This document shows, in pieces, positions 1 to 6,218 of a stretch of 8,127 nucleotides of DNA; position 1 is the first letter of the stretch; each line of letters opens with the position of its first letter. The stretch is from Desulfuromonadales bacterium C00003068 (lineage in GTDB: Bacteria; Desulfobacterota; Desulfuromonadia; Desulfuromonadales; Desulfuromonadaceae): NCBI GenBank assembly GCA_001751155.1, contig MAXR01000017.1, positions 498 through 8,624 of the forward strand. The letters are read 5' to 3'. A program made the translations under genes and the position numbers. The notes below the pieces were generated by a model that had not been told where the DNA came from, ran no database searches, and saw only the letters and a list, made by a program, of their open reading frames with translations.

Positions 1-16
1 TCATTCTTTAGAATGA
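1..16. other. Small palindrome over the porin stop codon
   Basis: TCATTC and GAATGA form a 6-bp inverted repeat around TTTA and include the TAA stop of the porin at 8-10. It could be the first part of a terminator, but the sequence downstream lies outside the window. The stem is short and partly coding, so the call is weak. Confidence 0.25.
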
Positions 17-1789
17 TGCTTCCATTGTCAGGTAAACTTGATCCATCTTGTCGATTGGTGCAAAAAACTGAGCATTCAATGGATCGTCAAGCTCGTCGAT
101 GTCAGCAGGAGCACCTAACCAGTTACCGCTACCGGTATACTCATACTCGTAGTGCTGGTAGCCAATGCGCATAAATGCATTGCACTTGTCGCTGAGCAGG
201 TCGCCAACAGGGAGGTCCCATACCATGTAAACTTCACCAACGTGACCGCGTGTAGCCAGTTTTGCAGCAGTCATGTCGTCGTGAGCAGGTGTCATTGAGA
301 TCCAGTTTTTAGTACCGTAGTTGTACTCAAGACCGAATTTCAGGTCATCACCTAGGTCGTAACGAACACCGACATAGCCGACGTAGCCATCTTTTTGGCC
401 TGGATCTTCCCACCAAGAACCAAGAAGGGTAGAACCCATCTCGTCAACGCCGTCAGGATCAGTACGACTCCAACCACCAGCTACAAAGTAGTTGAGGTCA
501 GCATACTTGTCCATGTAGACGAAAGAGGTGTGGTAGATGTCGCCGAGGTTTTCAGTGTCAAGTGTACCGTTTCCTGTACCCATAGCGATCTCAAGAGGAT
601 TAGCGAAGTCAACGCCATCAGGTACATTGACGATGTTTGCCGCCAAGAATGCTTGAACGTTTAATAAACGATCGCCCTTGTTGATCATGTCCCAGTTCAG
701 ACCACCGAAGTCCATGTCGTCAAGATTGTTACCGTCTTCTGTTGGGCCAGCTTCAAAACCACGGCCATAGCAGAAACGGATTTTGCTGTAACCCATGAAG
801 TCAAATGGATTGTCAAATACTGCGCCAAGAGTGGCGCCATCAAAGGCATAGTCCATGAAGTTAGTTGGGGTAGCCATACGCTTGCTGTTTTGGCGCAAGT
901 GAGCTGGTGGGCCATCAGTAGTTGGACGACGACCAACAGAGAACCAGATCGGTAGATCAGCGATGGCAGTCCAGTTAACATAAGCACGGTCAACACGGAG
1001 GATGCTGTCAGAAGGTTGACGAGTTGTTGCGCCGTCCATCTCTGTGAAGCTGTTCATGAAGTAAGGACCATTTGAGGTAGGGTTAGACTGCATGCCCCAC
1101 GACTTGTACATGGCTAAACGACCTTTGAAGGTCATGTTCTCAGATACTTGCGCTTTCATGCCGAGACGGAAGCGGTTAGTGTAGAGGACGTCGTTCTTGT
1201 AGTTGTTTTTTGGTGTCATGTTGTAGCCAGCAGTTACACCGGCTGCATTGACTCCTGCTAATGCATCTGGGAAGTATGCTGTAAAAGCATTACCATAATC
1301 AGCAGTGCCAGGAACCAAACCCATACCTTGCAGTTGTTGATCAAGGCCCATTTGTGCAAGCGCCATTGGGAGGTTTTCCATCATCCCTTTGCGTTCTGCA
1401 GCTGAATAGGAACCCATCAATCCAACAATTGATTGGACATCCATGCCTGTCAGTGTGTTCATGTCATTCACAGCGTTAGCGATATCCATCGCACCCCAGT
1501 ACTCTTTTGTTTCGGTGTCGCTGTAGTCCATACGGAAACGGTAGTCGCCGAAGAACTCAAAACGTGACGCTTCGTCCCATTTTTCTGAGCTTTCCTCAAG
1601 TAGTTCAACAGAGTCAGCATTGTCGTCAGCAGCATCTTGTACTTCTGCAACTTGCTCCTGAAGAGCTGAAAGTTGTTGCGTCAGCATTTGAATTTGACGT
1701 GCCAGATCGGCTGTCGAAGGTGCAGCAAATGCGCATGCAGGCACGAGCATTAGAGCAGCCAAGATCAGGCCTAGTGTTCTTTTCACCAT
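8..1789 (-). CDS. DUF3373-type outer-membrane beta-barrel (porin-like) protein
   Basis: Predicted 593-residue outer-membrane protein. The start at 1789 is chosen because AGGAGG lies 7 bases upstream and the product then opens with a classic signal peptide: positive MVKR, a hydrophobic core to about residue 17, and cleavage probably after AFA (residue 22). Residues 26-70 form a Gln/Glu-rich heptad segment (LARQIQMLTQQLSALQEQV), likely a periplasmic coiled coil. From residue 76 amphipathic strands alternate with polar, Gly/Asp-rich loops (RFEFFGDYRFRMD, DVLYTNRFRLGMKAQV). The C-terminus VYLTMEASF ends in Phe with alternating hydrophobics, as in Bam-assembled barrels. A Met-rich, probably helical insert fills about residues 96-197. 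This layout fits the DUF3373 family of Desulfuromonadales, whose substrate is unknown to me. VPAC at 16-19 could be read as a weak lipobox. It has its own upstream region and is not part of the GOGAT operon. The barrel call is firm; the family assignment is from memory. Confidence 0.85.
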   Translation of the reverse strand: MVKRTLGLILAALMLVPACAFAAPSTADLARQIQMLTQQLSALQEQVAEVQDAADDNADSVELLEESSEKWDEASRFEFFGDYRFRMDYSDTETKEYWGAMDIANAVNDMNTLTGMDVQSIVGLMGSYSAAERKGMMENLPMALAQMGLDQQLQGMGLVPGTADYGNAFTAYFPDALAGVNAAGVTAGYNMTPKNNYKNDVLYTNRFRLGMKAQVSENMTFKGRLAMYKSWGMQSNPTSNGPYFMNSFTEMDGATTRQPSDSILRVDRAYVNWTAIADLPIWFSVGRRPTTDGPPAHLRQNSKRMATPTNFMDYAFDGATLGAVFDNPFDFMGYSKIRFCYGRGFEAGPTEDGNNLDDMDFGGLNWDMINKGDRLLNVQAFLAANIVNVPDGVDFANPLEIAMGTGNGTLDTENLGDIYHTSFVYMDKYADLNYFVAGGWSRTDPDGVDEMGSTLLGSWWEDPGQKDGYVGYVGVRYDLGDDLKFGLEYNYGTKNWISMTPAHDDMTAAKLATRGHVGEVYMVWDLPVGDLLSDKCNAFMRIGYQHYEYEYTGSGNWLGAPADIDELDDPLNAQFFAPIDKMDQVYLTMEASF

Positions 1790-1796
1790 GTTGTTG

Positions 1797-1802
1797 CCTC
1801 CT
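1797..1802 (-). promoter_or_regulatory. Shine-Dalgarno site deciding the porin start
   Basis: On the minus strand AGGAGG is followed by the 7-base spacer CAACAAC and then ATG at 1789. This is a near-perfect ribosome binding site. It favours 1789 over the longer in-frame start at 1864, which would place 25 non-signal-like residues before the signal peptide and would start inside a hairpin. Confidence 0.9.
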
Positions 1803-1822
1803 AGTGGTGCGTTTGTTTGGTA

Positions 1823-1839
1823 TGGAACTTTATGTTCCA
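1823..1839 (-). other. Short hairpin in the porin leader (proximal)
   Basis: TGGAAC and GTTCCA form a perfect 6-bp inverted repeat around a 5-base loop, about 20 bases upstream of the AGGAGG site. If transcription starts further upstream, it would fold in the 5' untranslated RNA. Such stems can stabilise porin mRNAs or affect ribosome access; that role is inference. Confidence 0.5.
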
Positions 1840-1853
1840 CGTAAACGGGTGTG

Positions 1854-1870
1854 CAGCAGACCATCTGCTG
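1854..1870 (-). other. Stable triloop hairpin in the porin leader (distal)
   Basis: CAGCAGA pairs perfectly with TCTGCTG across a 3-base loop, giving a compact 7-bp stem. It lies 65-81 bases before the porin start codon and is not followed by a T-run in either direction, so it does not look like a terminator. A leader-RNA structure is the likely reading. Confidence 0.55.
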
Positions 1871-1882
1871 TGAGTCGATTGC

Positions 1883-1948
1883 TGTGACAATGTGACAGTA
1901 TTGCCAAAATCGACTGTTAAAATCACTGTTTTAGTTATATTGACAGTT
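1883..1948. promoter_or_regulatory. Cluster of TGACAGT/ACTGTT motifs upstream of the porin
   Basis: On the plus strand the segment holds TGTGACA at 1883, TGTGACAGT at 1891, GACTGTTA at 1912, CACTGTTTTA at 1924 and TGACAGTT at 1941. The two TGTGACA units sit 8 bases apart and the two ACTGTT units 12 bases apart, and the two classes are in opposite orientation. Repeated short motifs near a promoter suggest binding sites for a regulator. No regulator can be named, and AT-rich intergenic DNA makes chance matches possible. Confidence 0.35.
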
Positions 1949-1955
1949 GTATGTT

Positions 1956-1985
1956 CTTATATGCGTATAACACAATTTGTGCCAG
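1956..1985 (-). promoter_or_regulatory. Possible sigma-70-type promoter for the porin
   Basis: On the minus strand CTGGCA (4 of 6 to TTGACA) is followed after 18 bases by TATAAG (5 of 6 to TATAAT). This would start transcription near 1949, giving a leader of about 160 bases that includes both hairpins. The surrounding DNA is AT-rich and an A-tract lies further upstream near 2042-2056. The match is only moderate, and other AT-rich hexamers nearby could serve instead. Confidence 0.3.
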
Positions 1986-2083
1986 TTTTGCTAATTGGCT
2001 GTTTTTGCGTTAGTTATGGGATTTGTGTGTTGTTTGGTGATGTTTTTTTTGTTTTGGAATAGGTGATATGACGTGCTGTGTTG

Positions 2084-2122
2084 CGTAAAATAACGGGCTA
2101 TATGACTGCGTCATATAGCCCG
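2084..2122 (-). terminator. Rho-independent terminator of the GOGAT operon
   Basis: CGGGCTATATGAC and GTCATATAGCCCG form a perfect 13-bp stem (2094-2122) with a TGC/GCA triloop. On the minus strand the stem is followed by TTATTTTAC, a moderately U-rich tail. It sits about 80 bases after the stop codon of the last GOGAT gene and before the porin upstream region, so it separates the two transcription units. The 80 bases between stop and stem contain no gene. Confidence 0.8.
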
Positions 2123-2203
2123 AATTGTTGTTCACTGTAAGCATCTGGGTTAGCACCATTGTTGCTGCTGGTGACAGTCCCGAATTTAGTTAAGTTGTGA
2201 CGA

Positions 2204-4516
2204 TCAGACTACTTGTTCCATGGTCCAGATACCGCACGGGCAGATGCCAGAGCAGATACCGCAGCCAATGCAGATGTGATCGTCAGAGATGTAGTCAAAG
2301 CTGCCATCCTCTTTTTCGACGCGGCGGATGGCTGCTTCAGGGCAAGCTTCGAGGCACATAGAGCAGTCGCGGCAGGTACCACAGGAGATACAGCGCGTGG
2401 TCTCTTGGCGGGCATCGGTCACGTGTAGTCGACCACGGTTACGCGGGCGGAATAACTCTTTGCTTAAGCGGTGCTGAGGAATCGCTTCCATTTTTTTACG
2501 TTCGATCAGTTCTAGACCGTTGAGAAGATCATCACAGAAGTCTGCCGCTTCGTGGCCATGGCCAATAGCGTGGGTTAGTAGGCCAGGCTTGGTTGTATCG
2601 CCAATGGCAAAAACATTTTTAGACTTGTTGACTTGCCAGCAGCCGTTGACATCCATCATACCGCGATCGGTAAGCCATTCACTTGGTACGTAGGAGAGGT
2701 CGGGGCGTTCACCAATTGAGATGATGACCATGTCGGCTTCAATCAGCTCACCGTCCTTGGTGTGGAGACCTTTGTCGCTAATGTGGTCGGTGTAGATTGG
2801 CCAGCGCACTGAACCACCAAGTGCTTCGACGTGATCAATCTCTTTTTGGAATGCCGCCGGGCGTTGCACGTCAATGGCGGTTACTTTTACTGCGCCCATG
2901 GCGTATGCCCCTAAGGCGACATCCATTCCGGCATTACCAGCACCGATGACCACCACCTTTTTACCTACAGATGGTTTCTCGCCAGCGTTCACTTTTTTGA
3001 GGAAATCGAGACCTTTTACCAGAAGTTCATGGCCAGGAAACGGGATGACCACGGGATTATGAGCACCAGTCGCGATAATTACCGCCTGATTTTCCCGTTG
3101 TAGCTGTTCAAAAAGTGGTGCATCGACACGAGTGTTGAGCTCTGTTTTGATGCCGACATCTAGCATCCGTTGGATTTCGCCATCAAGTATCTCACTTGGC
3201 AGTCGTTCGGTGGGGATCGCTTGGTAGAGCTTGCCGCCGAGGCGGCTATCTGCTTCGTAGACGGTTACATCATGCCCTTTGAGTCGTAGTTGCCATGCCG
3301 CAGAAAGGCCGCCAGGTCCACCACCGATCACGGCAACTTTTTTACCTGTGTCAGGGGCGACCGGTGGGGCAGGAGTGCCAATCGACATCGAACCAAGTTG
3401 TTTCATTGAAACCGCCGTATCGAGAAAACGACGACTACAGGCATCCATACATAGGTTAGGGCAAACTTGACCACAGACGCTGGCAGGGAATGGCGAATAT
3501 TTGAGTACCAGTTCCAGTGCTTCTTGCTCTTTTCCTTCACGCAGGAGTTTTAAGCGATCCTGTGTTGGGATGAAGGATGGGCAGGATGATTGACATGGTG
3601 CAGCATAGCGCTTCTCCAACCAGTGAGGGACTTTTAGCCGATCGTCACCTGCGTTAACTAAGCCAGCAACGTGACTGTAATCGTCGTCAACGATGTCACC
3701 AAAGATGCCACCTTTAACCCACTTGCCTAGGCGGAATTCGTTGAGGGAGATACGCCCTTTGGCATTGCGTTCCTCCGTCGTTTTGCCGACAATTTTCTTC
3801 CATTGACCCATGTCGCTCAGGGTATCGAGTAATTCGTCGCGTTGAATTTTAGCGAGAAACTCTGGAAGTCCTGCTGCGAGGAAGTGATGGTCAGCTTCGT
3901 CGAGATCAAGCAGCCATACATCGTCAGATAAACCTGCTACTGGGCCACGCACATAAAGAGTACCACCAATCATGCCTGCGCAGCCGCGATCTCCCAGAAT
4001 CGAGTCGAGGTGTTCACAGTCCACACCACAGATGACGCCGATTCCGCCACCCATAAACTCAAAGGAGAACGATCCGGTCTTTTTGAGTACCCATAATTCA
4101 GGAGCGTCAAACGCAGGGTCATGTTTCATCAGTGAACCACTACGGGTACCCACTTGACCGGCAACAAAGATCTTGCCGCTGGCGGCACAGTGGGCGGTGG
4201 TGTCACCACTGTCGCCGAGAATTGTTAGGATTGCACCAGCATTGAGCCAGCCCGAGTCGGCTGGGGCAGAACCGTCAACAATAATTTCTGTCCCTTCAAG
4301 GCCAAACGAACCAACCCGTTGACCAGGGTTTTTCACTCTAAATTTGAGTGATTTACCGTCGGTGGTCCATAGCGGCCCACCAATGTTGTGATGGCCCGAT
4401 GCGAGGACCTCAAATTCAGTTTCACCGTTATCAAGTTCGGTGTAAATCTGCTGTAGTAATATTTGGGTGGAAATACGCCGTCCATCAGCGTTAAATCCAT
4501 TAATTTGTGCAGCCAT
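2204..4516 (-). CDS. gltB3-gltD: Glutamate synthase fusion subunit: GXGXG beta-helix + GltD-like FAD/NAD(P)H oxidoreductase + 2[4Fe-4S] ferredoxin
   Basis: A 770-residue cytoplasmic protein joining parts that are separate in standard GOGAT. Residues 1 to about 210 resemble the GXGXG beta-helix domain of GltB (GHHNIGGPLW at 41, then glycine-rich repeats to about 192). Residues 300-385 form the GltD-type N-terminal Fe-S domain with C308, C312, C348, C352, C356 and C360. An FAD-binding motif follows at 394-406 (VAVIGGGPGGLSAA), an NAD(P)-binding motif at 521-534 (VVVIGAGNAGMDVA), and a second FAD signature near 635-654 (FAIGD). The C-terminus is a bacterial-type ferredoxin: C715-C718-C721-C725P and C749-C752-C755-C759P, with extra cysteines C709, C712 and C761. 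Its likely job is to pass electrons from NAD(P)H to the FMN subunit encoded just upstream. AGGAG sits 7 bases before the ATG. It is the last gene of the operon. The gene symbol is descriptive. Architecture is certain; the exact electron donor is not. Confidence 0.9.
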   Translation of the reverse strand: MAAQINGFNADGRRISTQILLQQIYTELDNGETEFEVLASGHHNIGGPLWTTDGKSLKFRVKNPGQRVGSFGLEGTEIIVDGSAPADSGWLNAGAILTILGDSGDTTAHCAASGKIFVAGQVGTRSGSLMKHDPAFDAPELWVLKKTGSFSFEFMGGGIGVICGVDCEHLDSILGDRGCAGMIGGTLYVRGPVAGLSDDVWLLDLDEADHHFLAAGLPEFLAKIQRDELLDTLSDMGQWKKIVGKTTEERNAKGRISLNEFRLGKWVKGGIFGDIVDDDYSHVAGLVNAGDDRLKVPHWLEKRYAAPCQSSCPSFIPTQDRLKLLREGKEQEALELVLKYSPFPASVCGQVCPNLCMDACSRRFLDTAVSMKQLGSMSIGTPAPPVAPDTGKKVAVIGGGPGGLSAAWQLRLKGHDVTVYEADSRLGGKLYQAIPTERLPSEILDGEIQRMLDVGIKTELNTRVDAPLFEQLQRENQAVIIATGAHNPVVIPFPGHELLVKGLDFLKKVNAGEKPSVGKKVVVIGAGNAGMDVALGAYAMGAVKVTAIDVQRPAAFQKEIDHVEALGGSVRWPIYTDHISDKGLHTKDGELIEADMVIISIGERPDLSYVPSEWLTDRGMMDVNGCWQVNKSKNVFAIGDTTKPGLLTHAIGHGHEAADFCDDLLNGLELIERKKMEAIPQHRLSKELFRPRNRGRLHVTDARQETTRCISCGTCRDCSMCLEACPEAAIRRVEKEDGSFDYISDDHICIGCGICSGICPCGIWTMEQVV

Positions 4517-4536
4517 TTCTTTTCTCCTTGTAAATC

Positions 4537-4569
4537 TATTCAGCGCCTTAAATAGGGTTACGCTGAATA
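4537..4569 (-). other. Intercistronic hairpin between the FMN and fusion GOGAT genes
   Basis: TATTCAGCG and CGCTGAATA are a perfect 9-bp inverted repeat around 15 bases. An inner CCT/AGG pairing could extend the stem. It occupies most of the 58-base gap and ends 20 bases before the next ATG. On the minus strand the right arm is followed by GATTTAC and then the AGGAG site, with no U-run. A processing or mRNA-stability element is therefore more likely than a full terminator. Confidence 0.6.
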
Positions 4570-4574
4570 ATTAC

Positions 4575-6218
4575 TTAACACACGTACTGAACTTGTAAGC
4601 GATCGGCAACTGCTTTATCCATTGCCACAAGAGCATCTGAGCGACCGATTGGTAGCGAAGAGTTACCGATTGGCGCCATCAGTTTTTTCAGTTCCTGATC
4701 CATTGCTAAGAAGTAGTTGACGATATTCTCGGCAACGCGTTCAGGGTCAAGGCGATGTGCTAATGCAGGGATTTGCGAGGTGATTCCAGCGGGGCACAGA
4801 CCGGTGTTGCATGCATTGCAACGACCTTGATCGTTACCGACACAACCAGCCATCTGTAAAATGAGTTTGCCGGTGAACACACCGCTCGCGCCAAGGCACA
4901 TCATTTTAAATGCATCTGCAGCAAGATCACCTGTTTTGCCGAGTCCGCCAGCGGCCCAAAGTGGAATTTGTCCTTGGCGACCCTGAGTGACCGCCGCGAG
5001 GTAGCAATCGCGTAATTTACTGACGATTGGATGACCTGTGTGGTCGAGGGACACTTCGTGGGCTGCCGCAGTTCCGCCATCAATGCCGTCGAGGAAAAAG
5101 CCGCCGACAATATTGTATGGGTCGCGGACGAGGTTGTTAAATACGGAAACGCTCGTCGATGATGCGGCGACTTTAATGGCAACCGGTACGCGGAACTTAA
5201 ACGCAGCATTAAACGAGAGGAACATCTTTTGAACGCTCTCTTCGATGGAGTACAGCCCTTGATGGTTTGGCGGACTGAGTAAGTCAGTCTTGGGGACACC
5301 GCGAATGGCCATGATGTGCTCAGCAACTTTTTGTGCTTGAAGCAAGCCACCGTCACCAGGTTTTGCCCCCTGACCGATTTTGATCAACACCCCAGCGGGA
5401 TCTTCGACCATGTCAGGCATCGCTTTTAGGATTCGGTTCCAACCAAAGTGGCCGGATGCCACCTGAAGGATCATATATTTCATGTAGCGGCTTTTGAGTA
5501 GACGCGATGGCACGCCACCTTCACCAGAGCACATGCGTACTGGCAGGCCGCACTCCTCGTTCAGGTAGGCAACGGCCATAGCCACCCCTTCCCACATGCG
5601 CCATGATAATGCGCCGATGGACATATCGCCGATGATGACGGGATAGATCCAGCTAACAGGAGGTGTTTGGCCACTAGAGATCAACGTACCATCGCTGCCA
5701 AGCTTTAACGGTAGTTCATCGGCAGGCAGGGTGCGACCAAATGGCGCAAGCATGTCAAAGGTGTGGCGCTGTGCATCGAGGCTCGGGTCAGTCATTTGCG
5801 AGATGCGACCGACACGAAGTTGGTCAAGGGTTCGTGTGCTGCCTGTTATGTTTTTACGTCCGCCACGTTTGATGGAGTCACCGCCTGCACAGCGTGAAAC
5901 GATGGGGTGGCGTGTGTCTGGGTTGCGTACGGGGGCAATGGCATCGTTAGGGCATACTTTTTCACAGATACCACAGCCACGGCAGTAGTTTTTCAGCGAG
6001 TTGACCTGTTTGATGACTGGCACGGCTGAAAAGCGAGCACGCGGGTCAGGTAGGTCGCCTTCTGAGAAAATCATGCGCCGGCGCTCGATTTTAGCTTCAA
6101 TGGCGCGGAATGAACACGCGGCAACACAGGAACCGCAGAGGGTGCAACGGCTGGCGTCGTAGCGCAATTTCCATGGCAGATCGGTCGGGGTTATGTCGTT
6201 AATTTTTACTGTTTCCAT
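4575..6218 (-). CDS. gltB2: Split glutamate synthase, FMN-binding synthase subunit with N-terminal ferredoxin domain
   Basis: A 547-residue cytoplasmic subunit expected to catalyse reductive amination of 2-oxoglutarate with ammonia to glutamate. Residues 20-95 carry two [4Fe-4S] motifs, C25-C28-C31-C35 and C79-C82-C85-C89P. Residues about 185-480 are the FMN-binding TIM barrel of the GltB synthase domain: SWIYPVIIGDMSIGALS at 189, SGEGG at 231, KIGQGAKPGDGG at 280, DGIDGGTAAA at 377 and AAGGLGKTGD at 422. A cysteine group C459, C467, C470, C475P stands where the 3Fe-4S cluster of GltB binds. The amidotransferase and GXGXG domains of full-length GltB are absent and are encoded by the flanking genes, which is the archaeal-type split arrangement also known in Deltaproteobacteria. 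The start overlaps the upstream gene by 13 bases, with GGAG 8 bases before the ATG, which suggests coupled translation. The gene symbol is descriptive. Confidence 0.92.
   Translation of the reverse strand: METVKINDITPTDLPWKLRYDASRCTLCGSCVAACSFRAIEAKIERRRMIFSEGDLPDPRARFSAVPVIKQVNSLKNYCRGCGICEKVCPNDAIAPVRNPDTRHPIVSRCAGGDSIKRGGRKNITGSTRTLDQLRVGRISQMTDPSLDAQRHTFDMLAPFGRTLPADELPLKLGSDGTLISSGQTPPVSWIYPVIIGDMSIGALSWRMWEGVAMAVAYLNEECGLPVRMCSGEGGVPSRLLKSRYMKYMILQVASGHFGWNRILKAMPDMVEDPAGVLIKIGQGAKPGDGGLLQAQKVAEHIMAIRGVPKTDLLSPPNHQGLYSIEESVQKMFLSFNAAFKFRVPVAIKVAASSTSVSVFNNLVRDPYNIVGGFFLDGIDGGTAAAHEVSLDHTGHPIVSKLRDCYLAAVTQGRQGQIPLWAAGGLGKTGDLAADAFKMMCLGASGVFTGKLILQMAGCVGNDQGRCNACNTGLCPAGITSQIPALAHRLDPERVAENIVNYFLAMDQELKKLMAPIGNSSLPIGRSDALVAMDKAVADRLQVQYVC

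Noticed and set aside
1507..1887. Plus-strand 126-codon frame opposite the start of the porin gene
   Set aside because: It is antisense to the signal peptide and coiled-coil coding region, has an arginine/serine/cysteine-rich composition typical of a shadow frame, and overlaps a well-supported gene.
1968..1984. TGGCACAAATTGTG upstream of the porin as a second sigma-54 promoter
   Set aside because: The second element is displaced and reads GT, not GC, at the required 10-base spacing, so the diagnostic -12 pair is missing.
2154..2173. CACCA/TGGTG inverted repeat just after the fusion gene as a terminator
   Set aside because: The stem is only 5 bp with a 10-base loop and no U-run. The much stronger stem at 2094-2122 is the better terminator.
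4901..5356. Minus-strand 151-codon frame inside the FMN subunit gene
   Set aside because: It lies in another frame of a gene with clear FMN and Fe-S motifs, and its Ser/Arg-rich composition is that of an out-of-frame reading.
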